Shown: piece after piece, positions 1 through 6,839 of the stretch | Numbering within the stretch: position 1 is the stretch's first letter | Layout of the letters: every line of letters starts with the position of its first letter | Assembly (NCBI GenBank): GCA_016784825.1 | Contig: JADHTT010000039.1 | Coordinates: 1 to 6,924, forward strand | Source of the DNA: Campylobacterales bacterium | GTDB lineage: Bacteria; Campylobacterota; Campylobacteria; Campylobacterales; Arcobacteraceae | Direction of reading: 5' to 3' | DNA: 6,924 bases | The notes under the pieces: model-generated | Database searches by the model: none | Seen by the model: the letters and a program-made list of their open reading frames with translations, nothing else | What the model was told of the DNA's origin: nothing | Program-made: the position numbers and the translations under genes

Positions 1-1333
1 CATTTACACCAGCATATAATACTGCAACTTGCTTTTGGATTACTAGTGGCTTATTAACACCTTGCTTAAGAAGTTCAACCATTCTTTGTCCTCTTTCTAG
101 TTGTGCTCTAGTAGCAGCATCTAGATCTGAAGCGAACTGTGCAAATGCTTCAAGCTCTCTAAACTGTGCAAGGTCAAGTTTTAATGTACCAGCAACTTGT
201 TTTGTAGCTTTAATTTGTGCAGCACCACCAACTCTTGATACTGAAAGTCCAACATTAATAGCTGGTCTAATACCAGAGTTAAATAAATCAGTTTCTAAGA
301 AAATTTGTCCATCAGTAATAGAGATTACGTTTGTTGGAATATATGCAGCAACATCACCAGCTTGAGTTTCAATAATTGGTAATGCAGTTAAAGATCCAGC
401 ACCTAGCTCATCATTAACTTTTGCAGCTCTTTCTAATAGTCTTGAGTGTAGGTAGAATACATCCCCTGGGTATGCTTCTCTACCTGGTGGTCTTCTTAAA
501 AGAAGAGACATCTCTCTATAGGCAACAGCATGCTTAGATAAATCATCATAAACAATTAGAGCATGCTGACCATTATCTCTGTAGTATTCAGCAAGTGTAA
601 CACCAGCATATGGTGCTAAGAACTGAAGTGCAGATGAAGCTGATGCCCCAGCAGTAACGATAGTAGTATACTCCATTGCTCCAGCAGCTTCTAGTGCACC
701 AACAATATTAGCTACAGAAGAATCTTTTTGACCAATTGCAACATAAATACATTTTACATCTTGACCTTTTTGGTTAATAATTGCATCAATTGCAACTGTA
801 GTTTTACCAGTTTGTCTATCACCAATAATAAGCTCTCTTTGACCTCTACCAATTGGCACAAGTGCATCAATAGCTTTAATACCTGTAGTTAATGGCTCAT
901 GTACTGACTTTCTAGCCATAATACCAGGAGCTTTTTCTTCAACAAGTCTTGTTTCTGTTGCTTCAATTACACCTTTACCATCAACTGGCTCACCAAGTGC
1001 ATTTACAACTCTACCAAGAGAAGCAGGACCAACTGGAATATCAAGAAGTTTACCTAATCTCTTACAAGATGTACCTTCTCTAAGACCTTCACTAGAACCT
1101 AAAACAACAATACCTACTGAAGTTTCCTCAAGGTTCTGCGCAAGACCTTGTGCACCATTTTCAAACTCTACCATTTCACCAGCCATAACATTTTTTAGAC
1201 CGTGAACACTTGCAATACCATCTGCAAATGAAACAATTTTACCTGTCTCGTTTACATCTATATTTAATTCAAAATTATCAATTCTTTCTTTGATAATAGA
1301 ACTAATTTCATCCGCATGAATTTTTGTACTCAT
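1..1333 (-). CDS. atpA: F1Fo ATP synthase subunit alpha (partial, C-terminus missing)
   Basis: This is the alpha subunit of the F1 catalytic head. Three alphas alternate with three betas and carry the non-catalytic nucleotide sites. My translation of the reverse strand is open from the ATG at 1333 to the window edge: 444 full codons of the roughly 500 usual for the family, so about 60 C-terminal residues are lost. Visible landmarks are the N-terminal beta-barrel region, the P-loop GDRQTGKT at residues 171-178 (bases about 800-823), the Walker B stretch [10 protein letters not shown] with D263-D264, and [10 protein letters not shown] with R367, the equivalent of the alpha arginine that reaches into the catalytic site. 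The spacing between the P-loop and Walker B is about 8 residues shorter than in the bovine protein, owing to a shorter loop after INQK. An AAGGAG ribosome site at 1341-1346 lies 7 nt before the ATG. The gene follows atpH after 19 nt. Identification is firm. Confidence 0.98.
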   Translation of the reverse strand, partial: MSTKIHADEISSIIKERIDNFELNIDVNETGKIVSFADGIASVHGLKNVMAGEMVEFENGAQGLAQNLEETSVGIVVLGSSEGLREGTSCKRLGKLLDIPVGPASLGRVVNALGEPVDGKGVIEATETRLVEEKAPGIMARKSVHEPLTTGIKAIDALVPIGRGQRELIIGDRQTGKTTVAIDAIINQKGQDVKCIYVAIGQKDSSVANIVGALEAAGAMEYTTIVTAGASASSALQFLAPYAGVTLAEYYRDNGQHALIVYDDLSKHAVAYREMSLLLRRPPGREAYPGDVFYLHSRLLERAAKVNDELGAGSLTALPIIETQAGDVAAYIPTNVISITDGQIFLETDLFNSGIRPAINVGLSVSRVGGAAQIKATKQVAGTLKLDLAQFRELEAFAQFASDLDAATRAQLERGQRMVELLKQGVNKPLVIQKQVAVLYAGVN

Positions 1334-1352
1334 TCAATTTCTCCTTAATTTT

Positions 1353-1874
1353 CTAAACTGCTTTTAAAATATGATTAATCATCTGTGATCTTAATCTATC
1401 TTTTGAGAATCCAATCTCAACACCAAGTCCATCTATATCAACTTTGATACCATCATAATCACAAACATTTTGCGTTAATGTTAAGTTTGTATCAAATTTC
1501 TTAGAAAAACCAGCTTCCATCTCAGATAATTTATCACTTGACAATTCACTATTTGTATAAACAATACCAGTATAAGTATTGTTAATAATAGATAGTTCTT
1601 GTGATAATTCATCTACAATATTAGGTATAATATTTAGTCTTTTGTTATCATCTAGTAAATTTACTAAATTCTTTGTAACTGTACTACAGTTCTCAACAAA
1701 AGATAAAATTAATCCAACCTTAGCAGATGACTTAATATCAGATGATTCTATGATTGACATAAACTTTTCATCTGAATATGCACTTGCAATTTGTGCTAAC
1801 TCATTATAAGTAATATTAATATTATCTGAAGCAATTAGTGCTTTTACATATCTTTTTGCTACTAAGTTACTCAT
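1353..1874 (-). CDS. atpH: F1Fo ATP synthase subunit delta
   Basis: This is the delta subunit (mitochondrial OSCP counterpart) that joins the top of the F1 head to the peripheral b/b' stalk. At 173 residues it has normal length. It starts with the family pattern MSNLVAKRYVKAL, an N-terminal helical-bundle domain that binds alpha. It ends with a region containing DGIKVDIDGLGVEIGFSKDR and then RLRSQMINHIL, the typical C-terminal delta signature. The middle is poorly conserved, as usual for this family. The ATG directly abuts the TAG stop of atpF with no gap. An AAGG at 1883-1886, inside the end of atpF, sits 8 nt before the start, so translation is probably coupled to atpF. Position between atpF and atpA supports the call as much as the sequence does. 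Confidence 0.95.
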   Translation of the reverse strand: MSNLVAKRYVKALIASDNINITYNELAQIASAYSDEKFMSIIESSDIKSSAKVGLILSFVENCSTVTKNLVNLLDDNKRLNIIPNIVDELSQELSIINNTYTGIVYTNSELSSDKLSEMEAGFSKKFDTNLTLTQNVCDYDGIKVDIDGLGVEIGFSKDRLRSQMINHILKAV

Positions 1875-2384
1875 CTATGCAACCTTGTTTAAGATAATAG
1901 ATGTAAGAGAATCTTGAGTTACATTGATATTTTCATCTTTTAATAACTCTTCTAAAATCTCTTCTACTACTTCTCTTTTAATCTTTTTAGACTCTACATC
2001 AAGTTTTTCATCTAAATTTTTCATAAGCTGTGCTATCTCTTGATTCATATCAGCTTCTATTTTATTTTTAATTGAATCTACATTTGCTTGTGCATCTTTT
2101 ACAATCTCATCAGCAATTTGCTTAGCTTTTTCTAGCTGGGCTTGTGCATTTTCAACTTTAGCTTCAGTCTCTTTTTTAAGATCTTGAACTTTTTCTAGCT
2201 CTGCTTGTATTACAGCTGATCTATCACCAAAAAATGCTCTAGCCTTGTCAGCTAAAATATAATAAATAATAGCAGCAAAAATGATAAAGTTTACAGTTCT
2301 TTGGAAGATATCAGTTTCTACACCTTCACTAGCAAATAAAACTATAGGAGATAGTGCAATTAAAGTAAATAATAATTTTTTCAC
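1875..2384 (-). CDS. atpF: F1Fo ATP synthase subunit b, GTG start
   Basis: This is the peripheral-stalk subunit b, which anchors the stalk in the membrane and runs up to delta. I place the start at the GTG at 2384, giving 169 residues, rather than at an upstream ATG at 2417 that would overlap atpF' by 23 nt. A TAAGG ribosome site (2393-2397) lies 8 nt before the GTG, and the resulting size is close to that I recall for Campylobacter and Helicobacter b subunits. The protein begins MKKLLFTLIALSPIVLFA, which resembles a signal peptide. A second hydrophobic segment follows at about residues 30-45 (VNFIIFAAIIYYILA). After it comes a long charged, Ala/Glu/Lys-rich helix of coiled-coil character to the end. 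The first hydrophobic stretch is extra compared with E. coli b but, from memory, usual in Campylobacterota. The function call is firm; whether the N-terminus is cleaved is unknown. Confidence 0.95.
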   Translation of the reverse strand: MKKLLFTLIALSPIVLFASEGVETDIFQRTVNFIIFAAIIYYILADKARAFFGDRSAVIQAELEKVQDLKKETEAKVENAQAQLEKAKQIADEIVKDAQANVDSIKNKIEADMNQEIAQLMKNLDEKLDVESKKIKREVVEEILEELLKDENINVTQDSLTSIILNKVA

Positions 2385-2392
2385 AACATCTC

Positions 2393-2397
2393 CCTTA
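2393..2397 (-). promoter_or_regulatory. Ribosome binding site that fixes the atpF GTG start
   Basis: Reading the minus strand, the bases are TAAGGGAGATGTTGTG. TAAGG pairs with the 16S anti-Shine-Dalgarno sequence and stands 8 nt before the GTG at 2384. The TAA within it is also the stop codon of atpF', so the end of one gene is the ribosome site of the next. The ATG inside this stretch (2387-2389) is out of frame and meets TGA after one codon, so it is not a start for atpF. Confidence 0.75.
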
Positions 2398-2817
2398 TAT
2401 TGAATTAACTTTAGCATTCAAGCTATCTTTAAATTGAGGCATAGCAGCAGATAAACCTTGCTTTAATGACTCTCTCTCAACCTTCATAGCTTCTACAAAA
2501 GAGCTATACTTCTCTTCTGCTTCACTTTTGGCAACATTTAACTTTGATTGAGCAATCTCATTTGCGCTAGCTACAGCAGCTTCTCTAATTTGAGCAGCTG
2601 TAGCTTTTGCAGCAGAGATTACATCATTCGCTTCACATATATACGCTTCTACATCAGCACCACCAGATTGAACAGATTCTAAATCTTTTTTAAGACCCTC
2701 ATCTCTATCATCCATGTGCTTCATAAGAGGTGTATATAAGTAACTATTTAATCCAGCTAATACAAGTAAAAATACTATAGCTGAACTAAGCAGTAAGACA
2801 GGACTTATGTCTAACAT
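2395..2817 (-). CDS. atpF': F1Fo ATP synthase subunit b' (second b-type stalk subunit)
   Basis: This is the b' partner that pairs with b to form a heterodimeric peripheral stalk. At 140 residues it is shorter than AtpF. It has a single N-terminal membrane helix at about residues 6-28 (PVLLLSSAIVFLLVLAGL), followed by the b-family turn YTPLMKHMDDRDEGL and then a long Ala/Glu/Lys-rich amphipathic helix, which should form the right-handed coiled coil with b. The start is an ATG with a very strong GGAGGAG at 2821-2827, the best ribosome site in the window, which fits this being the first atp gene after an 87-nt gap. Separate b' and b genes are known from cyanobacteria, alphaproteobacteria and Campylobacterota. 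Which of the two neighbours is named b' follows the usual gene order. Confidence 0.93.
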   Translation of the reverse strand: MLDISPVLLLSSAIVFLLVLAGLNSYLYTPLMKHMDDRDEGLKKDLESVQSGGADVEAYICEANDVISAAKATAAQIREAAVASANEIAQSKLNVAKSEAEEKYSSFVEAMKVERESLKQGLSAAMPQFKDSLNAKVNSI

Positions 2818-2840
2818 TGACTCCTCCGAAAATTACAGTT

Positions 2841-2855
2841 TAGTTTATAAAACTA
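2841..2855. repeat. Small inverted repeat in the parB-atpF' gap
   Basis: TAGTTT (2841-2846) and AAACTA (2850-2855) are perfect inverted copies separated by ATA. The stem is AT-rich and only 6 bp, too weak for an intrinsic terminator and without a clear following T-run. It lies 24 nt upstream of the atpF' start and overlaps a -10-like TATAAA on the minus strand. It could be an operator or chance in AT-rich DNA. Confidence 0.3.
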
Positions 2856-2866
2856 GCTACATTTTA
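2844..2866 (-). promoter_or_regulatory. atpF'p: Possible sigma-70-type promoter for atpF'FHA
   Basis: The 87-nt gap upstream of atpF' (2818-2904) is the only sizeable intergenic space. On the minus strand it contains TAAAAT (2861-2866, within CGATAAAATG) and TATAAA (2844-2849). Both resemble -10 hexamers, and Campylobacterota promoters are known to depend mainly on the -10 element. I see no TTGACA-like -35 at the right distance. In DNA this AT-rich such hexamers arise often by chance, so this is a candidate only. Transcription reading through from parB is equally possible. Confidence 0.25.
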
Positions 2867-2904
2867 TCGAAATCTTTTATAAAGTTAGATTAAAAAAGTT
2901 ATTA

Positions 2905-3750
2905 TTATATGAAATATTTTGAAAGTGTTTCTATATCATCATTTGAAGAAATGTGAATTTTGATATAGTCATTTTTGATTGTAGTTTTTAAGTTTTTAGA
3001 TTTTAATTCTTTGATAGCATTATCAAAAAGTTTTAAATCATTTTTCATATTCTGTGATTTTTTAGACTCTGAAGATTTATCTTTTATATTTTTAATAAGC
3101 TGTTCAGTTTCCCTTACACTTAGTTTTTGACCAATAATAGAATCTACAATTTGTTTTTGTTTGGCATCTGTTAAACCAATCATAACTTTTGCATGACCAA
3201 GCGTTATATTGCTACTTGCCAATTTATTTTGTACATATTCACTTAAATTTAATAATCGTAGTGTATTAGTAATTGAGCTTCTACTCTTACATACTTTTTT
3301 AGCTAATTCATCATGAGTTAAATTGTATTCAGTTAATAATGTTGAATAAGATTTTGCTAAATCTACTACATTTAAATCATCACGTTGTATATTTTCTATT
3401 AATGCTAATTCACTTAGTTTATTATTTTCTATATTTAAAATCGTAGCTTTAATTGTAGGTAAATTAGCTTTCTTTGTAGCTCTAAGTCTTCTTTCACCAG
3501 CGATAAGAATATATTTATCACCATCTCTAGTTACGTTGATTGGCTGAAGTTGACCATGCTCTACTATAGACCGAGAAAGTTCATCAATCTTTTCTTCATC
3601 AAATATAGTTCTTGGCTGATTTGGATTAGGTACAATTAAATTTACATCAATATCAAGTACTTGATCATTGGAGATGTCATTTTCATTACCATAAGCAGTT
3701 GCTACTTCACCTAATAACTCACCTAAACCCCTACCTAATACTGATTTCAT
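2905..3750 (-). CDS. parB: Chromosome partitioning protein ParB (Spo0J family)
   Basis: ParB binds parS sites near the replication origin, loads as a CTP-dependent sliding clamp, and cooperates with ParA to move origins apart. The N-terminal GRGLGELLG (residues 6-14) is the peptide that contacts ParA. The CTP-binding domain shows PNPNQPR (41-47), HGQLQPI (65-71), the arginine box GERRLRA (85-91) and ENIQRDDLN (119-127). A helix-turn-helix follows at about 145-166 (THDELAKKVCKSRSSITNTL), then a linker rich in Lys and Ser, and a short C-terminal dimerisation domain. At 281 residues the length is normal. The ATG follows the parA stop after 2 nt, with AGGA at 3756-3759 as ribosome site. All key motifs are intact, so the call is firm. 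Confidence 0.97.
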   Translation of the reverse strand: MKSVLGRGLGELLGEVATAYGNENDISNDQVLDIDVNLIVPNPNQPRTIFDEEKIDELSRSIVEHGQLQPINVTRDGDKYILIAGERRLRATKKANLPTIKATILNIENNKLSELALIENIQRDDLNVVDLAKSYSTLLTEYNLTHDELAKKVCKSRSSITNTLRLLNLSEYVQNKLASSNITLGHAKVMIGLTDAKQKQIVDSIIGQKLSVRETEQLIKNIKDKSSESKKSQNMKNDLKLFDNAIKELKSKNLKTTIKNDYIKIHISSNDDIETLSKYFI

Positions 3751-3752
3751 AT

Positions 3753-4529
3753 CTATCCTATTATTGCTTTTGCTAAATTTGTATATGCTTTTGATCCTGT
3801 TGCATTTGGATCATAAAGCATAATTGGTTTTCCAAAGCTTGGAGATTCTGCAAGCTTAATATTTCTTGGTACTACAATATAATTACTATCATCCATTTTA
3901 AATAGTTTACTATCAAAATGTTGTGTCAAGTCTGCTAAAACTTGTTTTGCTAAATTATTTTGTCCACTATACATAGTAGGTAAGAAACCTTTTATAGTAA
4001 GTTGTCTATTAACTGTCTGATTTACTAATTTAATTGTATTCAAAAGTTGGGCAACACCTTCTAATGCAAAAAATTCACACTGTATTGGTATTAGTACTGA
4101 AGTAGCCGCACTAAGTGTATTGATTGTGACTGGTCCAAGAGCTGGAGGGGAATCTATTAAAATATAATCATAATTATCTTTTATAGGATCTATTTTTCTT
4201 TTTAATATTAACTCTCTATCTTTACTATTAGAATAAAAGTCTTTTTCAAATCCAACAAAACCAATATTAGATGGAGCAATTTTTAATGTACTAATATCTG
4301 TGTCTAATATAATATCATCAAGATCTTTTGTCCCTATCATCACATGATAAATATTATACTCATATTGGTCTCTGCTATATCCTAGGCTAGTAGTAGCATT
4401 TGCTTGAGAATCAGCATCTATTAGCAATACTTTTTTACCTTGCAATGCAAGTGCTGCACTTAGGTTCACAGCAGTTGTCGTTTTACCCACTCCACCTTTT
4501 TGATTTGCAATTGTAATTATCTCTGTCAT
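3753..4529 (-). CDS. parA: Chromosome partitioning ATPase ParA (Soj family)
   Basis: ParA forms ATP-dependent dimers on the nucleoid, and ParB bound at parS stimulates its ATPase so that origins are pulled apart. The deviant Walker A motif KGGVGKTT is at residues 11-18, with both the signature lysine K11 and the P-loop lysine K16. The Walker A' region reads LLIDADSQANATT with D38 and D40. Walker B is YILIDSPPALG with D126. A late conserved stretch reads KLAESPSFGKPIMLYD. At 258 residues with no N-terminal helix-turn-helix, it is the short chromosomal type rather than the long plasmid type. The start overlaps the birA TGA as ATGA (4526-4529), and no good Shine-Dalgarno precedes it, so translation probably depends on ribosomes finishing birA. 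One oddity is Ser41 where the family usually has Pro (DxDPQ). Confidence 0.97.
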   Translation of the reverse strand: MTEIITIANQKGGVGKTTTAVNLSAALALQGKKVLLIDADSQANATTSLGYSRDQYEYNIYHVMIGTKDLDDIILDTDISTLKIAPSNIGFVGFEKDFYSNSKDRELILKRKIDPIKDNYDYILIDSPPALGPVTINTLSAATSVLIPIQCEFFALEGVAQLLNTIKLVNQTVNRQLTIKGFLPTMYSGQNNLAKQVLADLTQHFDSKLFKMDDSNYIVVPRNIKLAESPSFGKPIMLYDPNATGSKAYTNLAKAIIG

Positions 4530-5161
4530 CGTAAGCTATATGCCTTTTCACCATCTATTAACAATGATCCATCATCTAATAATTGTGATTTATCAAGTGT
4601 TATTTTTTTACCATTTATATTGGTAGTAAATTTATTATTCTTGTGGAATTCTATCTTAAATTTACTAAAAACCATCTTCCATGACAAAGGTTTTGCTAGT
4701 AATAAAAAATATTCTTTTAAGACTTTTTCATGGTCAATATTAATATCTAAGTATCCAAATTTTTCATCTACTTTTACTAAATTCAAACCAATACCACACA
4801 ACATAAGGTCTCCACTTACATTAGTAATTGTACCACCAATCTTTTTATCTACATTATAAAAATCATTAGGCCACTTTAACCAAATTTTAGAACCAAACTG
4901 CTCTAAAATTATTTTCAATAAAAAGCTAAAATATATTGATGCTGATTGCAATGGTAAATCATTTGGTAAAAGGTCTTTATGTAACACAAAAGAAAAAAAT
5001 AAATTCCCATTCATCCCTTTCCAACTATTATCCCTACTTCCTATACCATTTGTTTGATTTTGTGTTACTATTGCCAGTGGCTTAGTATAGCCATTAGTCT
5101 TAATATAGTTTTTTAAATATGTATGTGTTGAATCTACATTCTTAAGATAAATAATTTCCAA
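4526..5161 (-). CDS. birA: Biotin--[acetyl-CoA carboxylase] ligase, short form, TTG start
   Basis: This enzyme activates biotin with ATP to biotinyl-5'-AMP and attaches it to the biotin carrier protein of acetyl-CoA carboxylase. At 211 residues it holds only the catalytic and small C-terminal domains. The N-terminal repressor helix-turn-helix of E. coli BirA is absent, so it is unlikely to regulate biotin genes. Visible motifs are VDSTHTYL (9-16), the biotin/adenylate loop NGIGSRDNSWKG (38-49), NLFFSF (53-58), LKWPND (95-100) and KKIGGTI (106-112), whose K107 matches the catalytic-site lysine. The loop departs from the GRGRRGR form. The first codon, at 5161, is TTG. No ATG lies near it in frame, and the family start VDST is only 8 residues in, so TTG is the likely start. 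It lies inside fmt (20-nt overlap), with only a distant AGGA upstream. Confidence 0.92.
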   Translation of the reverse strand: MEIIYLKNVDSTHTYLKNYIKTNGYTKPLAIVTQNQTNGIGSRDNSWKGMNGNLFFSFVLHKDLLPNDLPLQSASIYFSFLLKIILEQFGSKIWLKWPNDFYNVDKKIGGTITNVSGDLMLCGIGLNLVKVDEKFGYLDINIDHEKVLKEYFLLLAKPLSWKMVFSKFKIEFHKNNKFTTNINGKKITLDKSQLLDDGSLLIDGEKAYSLR

Positions 5162-6059
5162 TTTCTAATCTTTTTCCTCTAATATAATCTACTGCATTCA
5201 TTTCTTTTTTTGAAGGTGGCTGTAAAGTTAAAATTTTTATCTTACCCTTTAAACATCCAACGACAATATAGTCTTTCGAGACTTCTAAAATTTCTGCTTC
5301 ATTATTAGTAGAATTTAGATCAAATAATTCACACTCTTTAATTTTTAGTCCAGATTCTATAAATATACCTGGCCAATATTTATATGCTTTAAATTTTTGA
5401 TATATTTCTTTAGAACTTATAAAAGAAATTAATCCATCATCTTTTTGAATCTTACCACAATGACTTACTTGTGATAAATTTTGTTTTTTTACTTGTATAT
5501 TATCATATCTATTTAATGTATCTATCGTTAATTTAGCAGCCTCATTAGACAATTCCTCAAATAACTGTCCAACATCCATATCATCAGTAACTTTTACATA
5601 ACTTAAACCTAGTACCTCACCACTATCTAATCCCTCTTCCATCATCATAGATGATACACCACTAAACTTATCATCATTTAAAATAGATTGTTGAATTGGA
5701 CTTGCACCTCTATATTTTGGTAGTAATGAAGCATGAAGATTAATACATGGTGCTATAGCTAGGATAGATTTTGGTAATATCTGACCATATGCAGCAACAA
5801 TGATAAAGTCAGGCTTCATATTTTCAATAGTTTGAACTAGTGAATCATCTTTTAATGTTGTAGGTTGATATATAGGAATTGATAATTCATTATCAATACA
5901 ATATTGTTTAATATGTGGTGGTGTAATGATTTGTTTTCTACCAACTTTTTTATCAGGTTGAGTAAATAATGCTACAATATCATACTTATATTCCAACATC
6001 TCTTTCAGAATCCTTGTAGCATAATCAGGGGTACCCATAAAAATTATTCTTTTAGACAT
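5142..6059 (-). CDS. fmt: Methionyl-tRNA formyltransferase
   Basis: Fmt transfers a formyl group from 10-formyltetrahydrofolate to methionyl-initiator tRNA in the cytoplasm, the step that marks tRNA for bacterial translation start. At 305 residues it has near-standard length. The N-terminal Rossmann-like catalytic domain begins RIIFMGTPDYA (4-14) and includes QPDKKVGR (34-41) and VAAYGQILP (88-96). The folate-site signature is INLHASLLPKYRGASPIQ (106-123), followed by GLDSGE (143-148). The catalytic residues N107, H109 and D145 are all present. The C-terminal tRNA-binding domain covers roughly residues 205-305. The ATG has AAGGA at 6065-6069, 5 nt upstream, and lies 17 nt after proB. The 3' end overlaps birA. 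Confidence 0.97.
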   Translation of the reverse strand: MSKRIIFMGTPDYATRILKEMLEYKYDIVALFTQPDKKVGRKQIITPPHIKQYCIDNELSIPIYQPTTLKDDSLVQTIENMKPDFIIVAAYGQILPKSILAIAPCINLHASLLPKYRGASPIQQSILNDDKFSGVSSMMMEEGLDSGEVLGLSYVKVTDDMDVGQLFEELSNEAAKLTIDTLNRYDNIQVKKQNLSQVSHCGKIQKDDGLISFISSKEIYQKFKAYKYWPGIFIESGLKIKECELFDLNSTNNEAEILEVSKDYIVVGCLKGKIKILTLQPPSKKEMNAVDYIRGKRLEIGNYLS

Positions 6060-6076
6060 TGTATTCCTTAATTAAA

Positions 6077-6838
6077 CTATTTTGATCTAAATAATGTACC
6101 ACCATTATGTACATTATAAAGTAAGTATTGAGATATATTATCTAAGTTAAATCCACTACCTAAAAACATTTGACTATTGTGATCTAGTAGAAATTTTGCC
6201 GCTTTTAATTTAGTTACTATTCCACCAGTAGCAAATTCACTATTTGGAGTATGAGAATCTTTCAACATATCATCACTAATATAATCTACATATTTACATA
6301 ATTTTGCATCTTTATTTTCATGTGGATTATAGTCATAATATCCATCAATATCAGTTAAAATAACCAATAGTTTAGCATCAAAATAATGTGTAGTATAAGC
6401 TGCTAATTGATCATTATCACCGAATACTAGTTCATCAACTGCCGTAACATCATTTTCATTGATAATAGGAACAACACCATTTTCTAATAAGTTATTAATA
6501 GCATCTTGTGCATGACCTAGTCTTCTTGTATCTTTAAATACTGATGCTTCCATCAATACTTGTGAACATATTATATTATATCTTCCAAACTTTTTTCTAT
6601 AAGTATCCATAAGAAGAGGCTGCCCAATAGATGCTAAAGACTGTTTGTTTGCTAAAATAGACTTATCAAGCTGAAGCACAGTAAATCCTGCAGCAACTGC
6701 TCCAGAACTTACAAGTATAACTTGATAGTTTTTTTGTTTTAATTTGTCTATTAAATCAACTAAATTTCTTAATCTTTCAAGTGCAAGTTTACCATCTTGA
6801 GTTAATACTGCACTACCAACTTTTAATACTATTCTCAT
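6077..6838 (-). CDS. proB: Glutamate 5-kinase, short form without PUA domain
   Basis: ProB phosphorylates L-glutamate to glutamyl-5-phosphate, the first step of proline synthesis; its partner ProA is not in this window. The protein is 253 residues and consists only of the amino-acid-kinase domain. The C-terminal PUA domain of the E. coli enzyme (about 367 residues) is missing, and TAG ends the frame cleanly, so this looks like the natural short form of Campylobacterota rather than a truncation. Motifs are LKVGSAVLT (5-13, phosphate site), VSSGAVAAG (43-51), PIINENDVTA (124-133), FGDNDQLAA (139-147), LTDIDGYYDYNP (160-171) and TGGIVTKLKAA (203-213). The ATG is one base after the stop of the upstream gene, with AAAGG at 6845-6849 placed 6 nt before it. 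Confidence 0.96.
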   Translation of the reverse strand: MRIVLKVGSAVLTQDGKLALERLRNLVDLIDKLKQKNYQVILVSSGAVAAGFTVLQLDKSILANKQSLASIGQPLLMDTYRKKFGRYNIICSQVLMEASVFKDTRRLGHAQDAINNLLENGVVPIINENDVTAVDELVFGDNDQLAAYTTHYFDAKLLVILTDIDGYYDYNPHENKDAKLCKYVDYISDDMLKDSHTPNSEFATGGIVTKLKAAKFLLDHNSQMFLGSGFNLDNISQYLLYNVHNGGTLFRSK

Positions 6839-6839
6839 A

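Noticed and set aside
1579..1809. 76-codon open frame on the plus strand inside atpH
   Set aside because: It lies wholly antisense within a clear delta subunit gene; its Ser/Phe/Leu-rich composition is what antisense reading of an AT-rich gene gives, and no family features are seen.
2385..2417. Extension of atpF to the ATG at 2417
   Set aside because: It needs a 23-nt overlap with atpF' and puts a charged 11-residue leader before the hydrophobic segment, while the GTG at 2384 has a well-spaced TAAGG and a natural N-terminus.
2841..2904. Rho-independent terminator after parB
   Set aside because: The only hairpin is a 6-bp AT-only-core stem with a 3-nt loop and no proper T-run after it, so it would not terminate on its own.
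2818..4529. parS site (TGTTTCACGTGAAACA-like palindrome) near parAB
   Set aside because: I looked by eye in and around parAB for a 16-bp GTTTCAC/GTGAAAC palindrome and found none. Divergent parS forms could be missed without a computed search.
4500..4859. 119-codon open frame on the plus strand over birA and the parA start
   Set aside because: It is antisense to two well-supported genes, has no recognisable motif, and is explained as a shadow frame.
6077..6838. proB as a truncated pseudogene lacking its C-terminal PUA domain
   Set aside because: All kinase motifs are intact, the frame ends just before a well-spaced fmt ribosome site, and short PUA-less ProB is known in related bacteria.
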